From Phytobacter massiliensis JC163 (GTDB lineage Bacteria > Pseudomonadota > Gammaproteobacteria > Enterobacterales > Enterobacteriaceae), in the NCBI RefSeq assembly GCF_000321045.1, contig NZ_HE578946.1, positions 628,233 to 692,232 on the forward strand: a stretch of DNA of 64,000 nt. Direction: 5' to 3'. Each line of letters opens with the position of its first letter. Within the stretch, counting starts at the first letter, position 1. Below are positions 38,818-47,089 of this stretch, one piece after another. Below the pieces are notes generated by a model, which searched no databases, had not been told where the DNA came from, and saw only the letters and a list, made by a program, of their open reading frames with translations. Made by a program: the position numbers and the translations under genes.

Positions 38818-40211
38818 CAGTTGACCTCCGCAGGGCGGGCATCGGCGATGCCCTGTTCTTCCAGCGCGCGGGCGGCGCGCAGGCAGGCCTGTTCATTAAA
38901 GGGGGCGGCGATAAGCTGCAGGCCAATCGGCAGCCCGGAGGCGGTGCGCAGCGGCACGGTCACCACCGGCAGGCCGACAAACGAGATGGGCTGCGTCAGC
39001 ATTCCCATGCTGGCGCGAACGGGCAGCGTCTCACCGTTAATCATCATCGTCTGTTCACCAATGCGCGTGGCGCAGCGCGGCGTGGCCGGTGCAATCAGCA
39101 CATCCGCATGGTCGAACAGCGCCCTGATTGCCTGCTGCGCTTGTCGCCGAAAACGCTGGGCCTGAATATACCAGGCCGCCGGGATCATCGCTCCGGCCAG
39201 CAGCCGCTCGCGGGAGTGCGGCTCGAAGCGCTGCGGCTCGCGGCGCAGGGCGGGAAGATACTGGTTGCCCCCTTCTGACGCGCTGAGGATAAAGGCCGCC
39301 GAACGGGCGAGTTCCGCTTCGGCAAACGCCAGTTCTTCGCCTGCGTCAAGCGCGTGCGCCGCCCGGCTGAGGGCCGCTCTGGCGTCGTCATCGCACCAGC
39401 GGGTAAAGAAGCCGCCAAGCACCGCGCAGCGTAGCCCGTCCAGCCCGCGGGTCAGCAACGGCAGCGTCGCCTCACCGGGATGGCTGGCCTGAAAGGCATC
39501 GCTGGCGTCCCGGCCCTGCAGCGCATCATAGACGGCTGCCAAGTCGCTGACCCGCCGGGCGAACGGCCCGATATGGTCGAGGCTGGCGACGAACGGATGG
39601 CTACCGGCGCGTGACAGGCGGCCAAAGGTGGGTTTAAGGCCAAAGATGCCGCACAGCGAGGCGGGAACGCGGATAGAACCATTGGTGTCGGTGCCCAGGG
39701 AGAAGTGCACCAGCCCTGCGGCCACCGCCGCCGCTGAGCCGCCCGACGATCCCCCGGCAATGCGCGTCAGATCGTGCGGGTTGCGCGTTGCGCCGTAGTG
39801 GCTGTTCTCGGTGGTAAAGCCGTAGGCGTAGGCGTCCATATTGACCATTCCCGACAGCAGCGCGCCCGAACGCCGGAGCTGGCGCACGGCATAGCTGTCC
39901 TGTTCGGCGGCAGGGCGCTGGCTGAACAGTTCGGCCCCCGCCAGCGTCGTATGCCCCGCGACGTCGAACAGGTTTTTCGCCGCCCAGGGAATGCCCGCCA
40001 GCGGCGGCAGCGGCTGCCCCGTCTGGCGCAGGGCATCGATACGCTTCGCCTCGTCCAGCATCCGCGATTCGGTCACCGTCGTCCAGGCGTTGAGTTGCGG
40101 GTTGGCCAGGGCAATGGACGCCAGCGTCTGACGGGCTATCTCCTGGGCGCTCAGATCCCCGGCGGCCAGCGCCTGGCGCACGCTGGCAATACTCATCTCA
40201 TGTAGCTTCAT
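38817..40211 (-). CDS. hpxY: HpxY, AtzE-family amidase
   Basis: 464 residues. Amidase-signature enzyme with the Ser-cisSer-Lys triad: Lys in WAAKNLFD, and serines in the [15 protein letters not shown] loop. AtzE relatives hydrolyse carboxybiuret-like compounds together with an AtzG partner. In the hpx system it is placed in the late steps of allantoate or oxamate breakdown. It overlaps hpxX by 4 bases. Confidence 0.88.
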   Translation of the reverse strand: MKLHEMSIASVRQALAAGDLSAQEIARQTLASIALANPQLNAWTTVTESRMLDEAKRIDALRQTGQPLPPLAGIPWAAKNLFDVAGHTTLAGAELFSQRPAAEQDSYAVRQLRRSGALLSGMVNMDAYAYGFTTENSHYGATRNPHDLTRIAGGSSGGSAAAVAAGLVHFSLGTDTNGSIRVPASLCGIFGLKPTFGRLSRAGSHPFVASLDHIGPFARRVSDLAAVYDALQGRDASDAFQASHPGEATLPLLTRGLDGLRCAVLGGFFTRWCDDDARAALSRAAHALDAGEELAFAEAELARSAAFILSASEGGNQYLPALRREPQRFEPHSRERLLAGAMIPAAWYIQAQRFRRQAQQAIRALFDHADVLIAPATPRCATRIGEQTMMINGETLPVRASMGMLTQPISFVGLPVVTVPLRTASGLPIGLQLIAAPFNEQACLRAARALEEQGIADARPAEVN

Positions 40212-40396
40212 GCGCTGTACACTCCGGCTATCTCCAGGCGGTCGTCCAGTTCAAGGGCCATTAGCGGTTCGGCCATTGCCGCAATGCGGGTGAACTGGAT
40301 GACCAGTTCCGCCCGCCGCGCGTCATCAAGGGTAATACCGTGGATGGCGGTCATCTGCGCCAGGTATATTGCCCAGTCGGGCTGTGGGTTATCCAT
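40208..40396 (-). CDS. hpxX: HpxX, AtzG-like amidase partner
   Basis: 62 residues from ATG 40396 (MDNPQPDWAIY) with AAGGAGAG upstream. It is a short helical protein like AtzG, GatC or OctT that stabilises the amidase encoded next (hpxY). The longer frame starting inside hpxW is not the gene. Confidence 0.85.
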   Translation of the reverse strand: MDNPQPDWAIYLAQMTAIHGITLDDARRAELVIQFTRIAAMAEPLMALELDDRLEIAGVYSA

Positions 40397-40406
40397 GTCG
40401 CTCTCC

Positions 40407-41990
40407 TTAAAAACCGGCGGCGGCGCCGTTGCTGCGTGGATCGAACGCGCCTTCAAACAGGCCCGCAGGATGGCGGACAATGGCGCCAGCGTGGCCCATC
40501 GCCTCGGTAAAATCGGCGAGCTGTTCCACCTCATGGCCCAGCTGCCGCAGGCGATCAAGGGTTTGCGCAGAGAAGCGGCCTTCGAGTTTTAAGGCGTCCG
40601 AGCTTTGCCCCCAGGTGCGCCCCAGCAGCCAGCGCGGGCGGGAGATGCTCTCCTGTAGCGGCACGCCCTGCATCACGTAGCGGGTAAAAATCGCCGCCTG
40701 GGTTTGCGGCTGGCCGTCGCCGCCCATTGAGCCGTAGACCATCACCCGCCCGTCGTTCAGCCGCGCGGCGGCGGGGTTGAGGGTGTGGAACGGCTGTTTA
40801 CCTGGCGCCAGCGCCAGCAGGTGGCTGGGGGTCAGGCTGAATGACGCCCCCCGGTTTTGCCAGACGATGCCGGTATCGGGCAGCACCACCCCGCTGCCAA
40901 ACTCGTGGTAAATGCTCTGGATAAACGACACGGCCAGCCCGCTGCTGTCCATAGTGCCCATCCACACGGTATCCCCTGGCCCTTTGCCTGCGCCCCAGGG
41001 GGCGGCCTGCTGCTCATTGACCTGTTCCGCAAGGCCCTGTAGCGCCGCTTCGCTAAGCAGGCTCTGCATGTCGGTTTTCAGATGACGCGGGTCGGTGATA
41101 TGGCTGTCGCGCAGGCTAAACGCCAGCTTGGTGGCTTCAACAATGCGGTGGATGGTGGCGGCGTCATCGGCCTGCGCCATCGCCAGACGATCGGTGATGC
41201 CAAGTATCGCCAGCGAGACCAGCCCCTGGGTGGGCGGCGCCAGGTTCCACACGTCGCCGTGGGAGTGGCGCAGATGCAGCGGCGTGACGTGGCGCGCCCG
41301 GTGCTGCTGTAAATCTTCCTGCGTCACCGGCATACCGAACTGCGCCATACCGCGCGCCAGGCGCTGTGCCAGCGGCCCGCGATAGAAGCTGTCCAGCCCC
41401 TCCTCAGCCAGCTGTTGTAGCGTGGCGGCAAGGGCTGGCTGGCGAAACAGGCTGCCCGCCGCAGGCGGTTCCCCATTGATTAAATAGGTGTCGGCGAAGC
41501 CCGGCACGTCGCGCAGTTCAGCCAGCTTACCGACGGTCGCCAGGGCCTGGGAGTGCGTCACCGGCGCGCCGTCACGGGCGTAGCCGATGGCGTCGGCCAG
41601 CAGGCGGGGCAGGGGCAGCGCCTTGCCGGTAAGCGAGTGTGAAACCCTGAGCGCCTCGTCCCAGCCGCTGACGGTGCCGGCGACGGTGAGCGCCGAGCGC
41701 GGGCCGCGATGGGGGATTTGCCGCACGTCGCCGTAGGCGGCAAGGGTGGCCAGCGAACCTGCCGCGCCGCTGGCGTCAATGGCGATGGGCTCGCCTTCCG
41801 GCGGCACAATCAGCCAGAAACCGTCGCCGCCGATACTGTTCATATGGGGGTAGACCACCGCAATGGTCGCGGCGGCGGCAACCATCGCTTCGATGGCGCT
41901 GCCCCCTTCGCGCAGAACTGCCAGCGCGCTCTGGCTGGCGAGATGGTGGGGAGCGACCGCCATCCCGTGGGTGGAGATGTTACTTTGCAT
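40407..41990 (-). CDS. hpxW: Oxamate amidohydrolase HpxW
   Basis: 527 residues of the gamma-glutamyltransferase/Ntn-hydrolase family, which self-cleaves to two chains. The nucleophile is predicted as Thr341, in GDTVWMGTMD, with SSIGGDG-like loops (NSIGGDGFWL) at the N-terminus and GSMGGDGQPQ later. K. pneumoniae HpxW is known to hydrolyse oxamate to oxalate and ammonia. There is no signal peptide, unlike periplasmic GGT. First gene of hpxWXYZ, divergent from hpxU. Confidence 0.92.
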   Translation of the reverse strand: MQSNISTHGMAVAPHHLASQSALAVLREGGSAIEAMVAAAATIAVVYPHMNSIGGDGFWLIVPPEGEPIAIDASGAAGSLATLAAYGDVRQIPHRGPRSALTVAGTVSGWDEALRVSHSLTGKALPLPRLLADAIGYARDGAPVTHSQALATVGKLAELRDVPGFADTYLINGEPPAAGSLFRQPALAATLQQLAEEGLDSFYRGPLAQRLARGMAQFGMPVTQEDLQQHRARHVTPLHLRHSHGDVWNLAPPTQGLVSLAILGITDRLAMAQADDAATIHRIVEATKLAFSLRDSHITDPRHLKTDMQSLLSEAALQGLAEQVNEQQAAPWGAGKGPGDTVWMGTMDSSGLAVSFIQSIYHEFGSGVVLPDTGIVWQNRGASFSLTPSHLLALAPGKQPFHTLNPAAARLNDGRVMVYGSMGGDGQPQTQAAIFTRYVMQGVPLQESISRPRWLLGRTWGQSSDALKLEGRFSAQTLDRLRQLGHEVEQLADFTEAMGHAGAIVRHPAGLFEGAFDPRSNGAAAGF

Positions 41991-42026
41991 TGAGCTTCCT
42001 TATAACCAGACCGGGTAACGGCAGGT

Positions 42027-42042
42027 TGCAAAAGCTGTTCCA
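42027..42042 (-). promoter_or_regulatory. Sigma-54-type promoter of hpxWXYZ
   Basis: Minus strand TGGAAC-AGCTT-TTGCA with correct GG/GC spacing, 36 bases before the hpxW ATG. One mismatch in the -24 box. Confidence 0.65.
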
Positions 42043-42046
42043 TAAC

Positions 42047-42062
42047 TGAACCGAAAGTTTCA
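42047..42062. promoter_or_regulatory. Putative HpxU operator 1
   Basis: TGAACC-GAAA-GTTTCA, an inverted repeat (one mismatch) lying 4 bases upstream of the -24 box of the hpxW promoter. The same dyad recurs at 42132-42147 and 43137-43152. Confidence 0.6.
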
Positions 42063-42131
42063 ACTGCGCCAGCACGGCCCATTTTGAGCGGAGCTGGCAT
42101 ACATTGTGAAAGAGAAAACGGTATAGTGCGA

Positions 42132-42147
42132 TGAAACGAAAGTTACA
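42132..42147. promoter_or_regulatory. Putative HpxU operator 2
   Basis: TGAAAC-GAAA-GTTACA, just before the hpxU ribosome site, fitting autoregulation. Confidence 0.6.
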
Positions 42148-42155
42148 GAGGTTTT

Positions 42156-42995
42156 ATGGAACAGCTTGATGCACGTCTGAAGGGGCAGTATGCCGCCTTA
42201 TCACCCCAGGAGCAGCGGGTGGCTGATTTTATTTTCGACCATTTTGATGACCTCATTAGTTACAACAGCGCAGAGCTGGCGCAGCTGAGCGGCGTTTCGA
42301 AAGCCACCGTCAGCCGCCTGTTTAAACGGCTGGGCTATGAGAAGTATAAGGACATGCGCGACGAATTGCGTACCCTGCGCCAGAGCGGGATGCCCCTTGC
42401 CGACCACCGGGACGCGGTGCAGGGCAATACGCTGCTGGCCCGCCATTATAAGCAGGAGATGGCGAACCTCACTCAGTGGGTCAACGCGCTGGACGCGCAG
42501 CAGTTTGCCGGGGCGATAGCGGGGATGGTAAAGGCCCGGCGGTTAGTGGTTATCGGCATGCGTAACTCCTGGCCTGCGGCGCTACACCTGCGCCAGCAGC
42601 TGTTGCAGGCACGGGGCCAGGTACAGGTGCTGCCCCAGCCGGGGCAGAGCCTGAGCGAGGAACTGGTAGACCTGACCGCGGATGATGTGGTGATTGTGAT
42701 GGCCTTTCGCCGCCGCCCGCGCATTATCCGCCCGCTGCTCCAGCAGCTTCAGCGCGACGGCATTCCGGTGCTGCTGATGTGCGAGCCGCAGGCGCACGCC
42801 CTGCTGCCGCTCGCCCGCTGGCGGCTCTGCGCGCCGCTGGATAGCGTGTCGGCCTTCGACAGCTACGCGGCGGTAAACAGCCTGATTAATCTGCTGGCCA
42901 ATGCTTTCTTACATGAAACGCTTGAGCGGGGCCGCCCGCGGATCCACCGCATTGCCGACCTGTATCAGCAGTTGGATGAACTGGAGCAGCGATAA
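42156..42995 (+). CDS. hpxU: RpiR-family repressor HpxU
   Basis: 279 residues. An N-terminal RpiR winged-helix (LSPQEQRVADFIFDHFDDL; SGVSKATVSRLFKRLGY) and a C-terminal SIS domain that usually binds a sugar phosphate or other small metabolite. In K. pneumoniae HpxU is the repressor of the allantoate genes. It sits between its likely targets hpxWXYZ and hpxJK, each with a matching dyad nearby. Confidence 0.92.
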   Translation: MEQLDARLKGQYAALSPQEQRVADFIFDHFDDLISYNSAELAQLSGVSKATVSRLFKRLGYEKYKDMRDELRTLRQSGMPLADHRDAVQGNTLLARHYKQEMANLTQWVNALDAQQFAGAIAGMVKARRLVVIGMRNSWPAALHLRQQLLQARGQVQVLPQPGQSLSEELVDLTADDVVIVMAFRRRPRIIRPLLQQLQRDGIPVLLMCEPQAHALLPLARWRLCAPLDSVSAFDSYAAVNSLINLLANAFLHETLERGRPRIHRIADLYQQLDELEQR

Positions 42996-43017
42996 TGGGG
43001 CGTCACGGCGGTGAAGG

Positions 43018-43034
43018 TGCACTAAATTGGTGCG
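43018..43034 (+). promoter_or_regulatory. NtrC binding site upstream of hpxJ
   Basis: TGCACTAAATTGGTGCG, close to the NtrC consensus (TGCAC-N7-GTGCA). It ends 73 bases upstream of the sigma-54 promoter, a usual enhancer distance. Confidence 0.75.
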
Positions 43035-43107
43035 CTCGAACAGGCGGTTGATCTGGCTTTTTCCCGCTATCTCTTACGGTTAACCAGTGGTGAGCTTGCG
43101 CGATGTG

Positions 43108-43123
43108 TGGCACATTAGTTGCA
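43108..43123 (+). promoter_or_regulatory. Sigma-54 promoter of hpxJK
   Basis: TGGCAC-ATTAG-TTGCA, a perfect -24/-12 element, 73 bases before the hpxJ ATG. Confidence 0.88.
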
Positions 43124-43136
43124 GAAACGTTTTTAT

Positions 43137-43152
43137 AGAACCTTTTGTTTCA
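43137..43152. promoter_or_regulatory. Putative HpxU operator 3
   Basis: AGAACC-TTTT-GTTTCA, third copy of the dyad (two arm mismatches), placed just downstream of the hpxJ sigma-54 promoter, where a repressor would block transcription. Confidence 0.5.
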
Positions 43153-43196
43153 TCCCGACGTAGCCCGTTCATTGTCCAGTACCTGAGGAATGCCAT

Positions 43197-44438
43197 ATGG
43201 ATATCACGCAATTTGCACAAATTAATCCGCCGCAGCGCCTGCTGATGGGGCCGGGGCCAATCAACGCCGACCCGCGCGTGCTGCGCGCCATGTCGAGCCA
43301 GCTTCTTGGCCAGTATGACCCGGCAATGACCCACTACATGAACGAGGTGATGGCCCTCTATCGCGGCGTGTTCCGGACGGAAAACCGCTGGACGATGCTG
43401 GTGGACGGGACGTCGCGCGCAGGTATCGAGGCAATTCTGGTTTCGTCTATCCGTCCTGGCGACAGGGTGCTGGTGCCGGTCTTTGGCCGCTTCGGTCACC
43501 TGCTGTGTGAAATCGCCCGTCGCTGCCGGGCGGAGGTGCACACCATTGAGGTGCCGTGGGGGGAAGTCTTTACCCCGGATCAGGTGGAAGACGCCATCAA
43601 ACGCGTGCGTCCGCGTCTGCTGCTGACGGTGCAGGGGGACACCTCCACGACCATGCTGCAGCCGCTGGCGGAGCTGGGGGAGATCTGCCGTCGCTACGAC
43701 GTGCTGTTTTATACCGACGCCACCGCTTCGCTGGGGGGAAACCCGCTGGAAACCGACGCCTGGGGGCTGGACGCCGTTTCCGCCGGGATGCAGAAATGCC
43801 TGGGCGGGCCGTCCGGTACGTCGCCCATTACGTTGAGTCCGCGCATGGAGGAGGCGATCCGCCGTCGCAAATGCGTGGAGGAGGGGATTCGCACCGACGC
43901 GCATCACGACGGCGTAGAGGAGATGATCTACTCCAACTATTTCGATCTCGGCATGGTAATGGACTACTGGGGGCCGGAGCGGCTTAACCACCATACCGAA
44001 GCCACCACCGCCCTGTTCGGCGCGCGCGAATGCGCCCGGCTAATCCTCCAGGAGGGGCTGGATAACGGCATCGCCCGCCACAAACTGCACGGCGATGCGC
44101 TGCTTAAAGGCATTCAGGCGATGGGGCTGGAGACCTTCGGCGACCTGAAACACAAAATGAATAACGTGCTTGGCGTGGTCATTCCCGCCGGGATCAACGG
44201 CGACCAGGTGCGCAAGCTGATGCTGGAGGATTTCGCCATTGAGATTGGCACCTCGTTCGGCCCGCTACACGGCAAGGTGTGGCGTATCGGCACCATGGGC
44301 TACAACGCGCGCAAAGACTGCGTGATGACCACGCTCAGCGCCCTGGAGTCGGTGCTCCACTATCTGGGCTTCGCCACCGCCCAGGGGGCGGCGATGCAGG
44401 CCGCATGGGATCACTATCGCAACGGGACCGCCGAATGA
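43197..44438 (+). CDS. hpxJ: Ureidoglycine aminotransferase HpxJ
   Basis: 413 residues, GAGGAA site before ATG. A class V PLP aminotransferase (GPGPINADPRVL start; DATASLGG; PLP-binding Lys200 in GMQKCLGGPSG). Related enzymes move the amino group of ureidoglycine to glyoxylate, giving oxalurate. It starts 73 bases after the sigma-54 promoter and overlaps hpxK by 4 bases. Confidence 0.92.
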   Translation: MDITQFAQINPPQRLLMGPGPINADPRVLRAMSSQLLGQYDPAMTHYMNEVMALYRGVFRTENRWTMLVDGTSRAGIEAILVSSIRPGDRVLVPVFGRFGHLLCEIARRCRAEVHTIEVPWGEVFTPDQVEDAIKRVRPRLLLTVQGDTSTTMLQPLAELGEICRRYDVLFYTDATASLGGNPLETDAWGLDAVSAGMQKCLGGPSGTSPITLSPRMEEAIRRRKCVEEGIRTDAHHDGVEEMIYSNYFDLGMVMDYWGPERLNHHTEATTALFGARECARLILQEGLDNGIARHKLHGDALLKGIQAMGLETFGDLKHKMNNVLGVVIPAGINGDQVRKLMLEDFAIEIGTSFGPLHGKVWRIGTMGYNARKDCVMTTLSALESVLHYLGFATAQGAAMQAAWDHYRNGTAE

Positions 44439-45700
44439 ATCCAGTTAGCTCTCTTGCGGCGGCAGAACGCGTAATGGCGCGGGCGGATGCGCTGGCGGCC
44501 ATCAGCGAAACGCCCGATGCCCTGACCAGGGTCTACCTCTCCCCGCAGCATCTGCAGGCGAATCAGCGGGTCGGGGAGTGGATGAGCGAGGCGGGAATGG
44601 TCGTCTGGCAGGACAGCGTCGGCAACATTTGCGGACGCTATGAAGCCGCGCAGGAGGGCGCGCCGGCGGTGCTGCTCGGCTCCCATCTGGACACGGTGCG
44701 CAACGCCGGGCGCTACGACGGGATGCTTGGCGTGCTGGCGGCGATTGAGGTCGTGGCGAGCCTGCATCAGCAGGGGCTGCGCCTGGCGCAGGCTATCGAA
44801 ATCGTGGGCTTTTGCGATGAAGAGGGCACCCGGTTTGGTATTACGCTGCTCGGTAGCCGCGGCCTGACGGGGAGCTGGCCGCAGGGCTGGCTGGCGCAGA
44901 CGGACGCCAGCGGCGTCAGCGTCGCGCAGGCGATGGTCGCCGCCGGGCTCGATCCGGCGCGCATCCATCATGCGGCGCGCCAGCCGGAGGCATTCAGCTG
45001 TTATCTGGAACTGCATATTGAACAGGGGCCGTGTCTGGAGCAGGCGGGGCTGGCGCTGGGCGTGGTGGAGGCTATCAACGGCGCGCGGCGGCTGAACTGC
45101 CGTTTTACCGGCGAGGCCGGGCACGCGGGCACGGTGCCGATGGCCCAGCGTAAAGATGCGCTGGCCGCCGCCGCCGAGTGGATGACGGTCATTGAACGCG
45201 CCACGCTGGAGCAGGCGGGCAACCTGGTCGCCACCGTCGGGGATCTGCGCTGCCTGCCTGGCGCAGTGAATGTGATCCCTGGGGAGGTCTCCTTAAGCCT
45301 GGATATCCGTGGGCCGCAGGATGCGCCGCTGGATGCCCTGCTGAACGCATTGCTTGATCGGGGGCAGGCGATAGCCGCGCGTCGCGGGCTGACGTTCGCT
45401 GCCGAAGAGTTCTACCGTATCGCCGCTACCCCTTGCGACGCCAGCCTTCAAACGCTGCTGACCGGGGCGGTGCAGGCGGTACAGGGCGCATCGCTGTCGC
45501 TGCCGAGCGGCGCGGGCCACGACGCCATCGCCATTGCCGAACGCTGGCCGGTGGGGATGCTATTTGTGCGCTGTAAGGGCGGCGTTAGCCACCACCCTGC
45601 GGAGTCGGTAACGGCGGCGGATGTCGCGCTGGCTATTGCGGCGCTGGGAAAAGCCGTCAGCCACTATGGTCAGCCTCTGTGCGGCGACGCCGGGCGCTGA
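44435..45700 (+). CDS. hpxK: Allantoate amidohydrolase HpxK
   Basis: 421 residues from ATG 44435 (MNPVSSLAAAERVMAR), translationally coupled to hpxJ by ATGA. An M20 metallopeptidase-type amidase with metal ligands in GSHLDTV, RYDGMLGV and CDEEGTRFG, and a dimerisation domain (FTGEAGHAGTVPM). It hydrolyses allantoate toward ureidoglycine. A longer frame starting within hpxJ was rejected. A terminator follows. Confidence 0.93.
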   Translation: MNPVSSLAAAERVMARADALAAISETPDALTRVYLSPQHLQANQRVGEWMSEAGMVVWQDSVGNICGRYEAAQEGAPAVLLGSHLDTVRNAGRYDGMLGVLAAIEVVASLHQQGLRLAQAIEIVGFCDEEGTRFGITLLGSRGLTGSWPQGWLAQTDASGVSVAQAMVAAGLDPARIHHAARQPEAFSCYLELHIEQGPCLEQAGLALGVVEAINGARRLNCRFTGEAGHAGTVPMAQRKDALAAAAEWMTVIERATLEQAGNLVATVGDLRCLPGAVNVIPGEVSLSLDIRGPQDAPLDALLNALLDRGQAIAARRGLTFAAEEFYRIAATPCDASLQTLLTGAVQAVQGASLSLPSGAGHDAIAIAERWPVGMLFVRCKGGVSHHPAESVTAADVALAIAALGKAVSHYGQPLCGDAGR

Positions 45701-45705
45701 CAACA

Positions 45706-45749
45706 CGGCAGACCGGTGCGCAATAGCCGGTCTGCCGGGCGCCTTTTTA
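45706..45749 (+). terminator. Rho-independent terminator of hpxJK
   Basis: Stem CGGCAGACCGG/CCGGTCTGCCG, 10-base loop, then GGGCGCC and five T residues. Confidence 0.8.
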
Positions 45750-45922
45750 TCCGCATTGACCACTTTTTTGCCAGTAAGCCTGTGTTTTCTCTACATAATT
45801 GACATAAAAAAAGGTTGTTTGACGCAAAACAGGTTAGAGGGCTATTAGTTACACTTGAAATTATATCGGTAATGAAAATCGCCTTATTATCCCGCCATAG
45901 TAAGTAGCGAGTAGCATGGCCG

Positions 45923-47089
45923 ATGATAAATATTTTTAATACCGTGGCGAAACCCGGCGGTAATCTCTGTAATTTGCAGTGCGAATATTGTTTTTATCTG
46001 CAAAACACTGTTCCGCGGCCAGCGAATCCCGTCATGGATGATAAAACGCTAGAAGCGTATATCCGCAATACCCTTATTTCGACGCCCGGGGAACATGTCG
46101 CCTTTTGTTGGCAGGGGGGCGAACCAACATTATGCGGACTGCCCTTTTTTAAAAAAGTTGTTGAATTACAGCAGCAGTATCGCGGCAATAAAACGGTTCA
46201 CAATAGCCTGCAAACCAATGGCATTTTGCTTAACGATAGCTGGGCGCGCTTTCTGCGCGAGCACGGCTTTCTGGTAGGGCTGTCCATTGACGGCCCCGCA
46301 ATATTGCATGATGCCTGGCGCAAGAGCCGGGCGGGGAAACCCACTTGGCACAAGGTGGTTCGCGCCCTCCACGCGCTTCGGCGGCATGAGGTGCCGGTCA
46401 ACGCCATGGTGGTGGTGAGCCGCCAGTCAACGCCGCTTGCGAAAGAGGTGTATCACGCGTTAACCCGCGAGCTCAATCTCCGTCATCTGCAGTTTATTCC
46501 GCTGGTAGAAGCCCAAACGCCCTGGACGGTGACGCCAGAGGGGTGGGGACGTTTCCTGCGCGATATTTTCGACCAGTGGCTGGAAAACGATGTCGGGAAG
46601 GTCTTTATTCAGTTTTTCGACGACCTTCTTGGCGTGTGGGCAGGAGAGCCCGCCACCCTGTGCACCATGCAGCCTCGCTGCGGCCAGAGCCTGCTGGTGG
46701 AGAAAAATGGCGACGTCTACAGCTGCGATCATTATGTCTCACCTGAATACAAACTCGGCAACCTGACGCAGGACCCGCTGGCGACGTTAGCCGGTTCGCC
46801 ATTCCAGCAGCGGTTTGGCCTGGCGAAAGCGCAGCTTTCAGCACGCTGTCAAGCCTGCCCGTGGCGGTTTGCCTGCCACGGCGGGTGCCCTAAACACCGT
46901 ACGCTTTTGCAGGACGGCGAATATCAAAATTACCTGTGTGAAGGCTATTTATCCTTTTTCCGCCATATCACCCCTTATATGAATGTCATGCGAAAGCTTT
47001 TATTAAACCAGCAACCTCCGGCGCTGGTGATGAATTTTATCCCGGAGATTCGGGAGCATGTGAGTAAATTAACGGAGCTTGAACGTTGA
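45923..47089 (+). CDS. Anaerobic sulfatase-maturating enzyme (radical SAM)
   Basis: 388 residues. The radical SAM cluster motif is C-N-L-Q-C-E-Y-C at residues ~14-21. SPASM cysteines follow (CTMQPRCGQ, SCDHY, CQACPWRFACHGGCP, CEGY), carrying two auxiliary [4Fe-4S] clusters. anSME enzymes convert a Cys or Ser of a type I sulfatase to formylglycine without oxygen. It overlaps the sulfatase gene by 4 bases, so its client is almost certainly that enzyme. The ribosome site is weak. Confidence 0.92.
   Translation: MINIFNTVAKPGGNLCNLQCEYCFYLQNTVPRPANPVMDDKTLEAYIRNTLISTPGEHVAFCWQGGEPTLCGLPFFKKVVELQQQYRGNKTVHNSLQTNGILLNDSWARFLREHGFLVGLSIDGPAILHDAWRKSRAGKPTWHKVVRALHALRRHEVPVNAMVVVSRQSTPLAKEVYHALTRELNLRHLQFIPLVEAQTPWTVTPEGWGRFLRDIFDQWLENDVGKVFIQFFDDLLGVWAGEPATLCTMQPRCGQSLLVEKNGDVYSCDHYVSPEYKLGNLTQDPLATLAGSPFQQRFGLAKAQLSARCQACPWRFACHGGCPKHRTLLQDGEYQNYLCEGYLSFFRHITPYMNVMRKLLLNQQPPALVMNFIPEIREHVSKLTELER

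Noticed and set aside
43080-43994. Minus-strand open frame of 304 codons
   Set aside because: Antisense to hpxJ and covering its sigma-54 promoter; no support.
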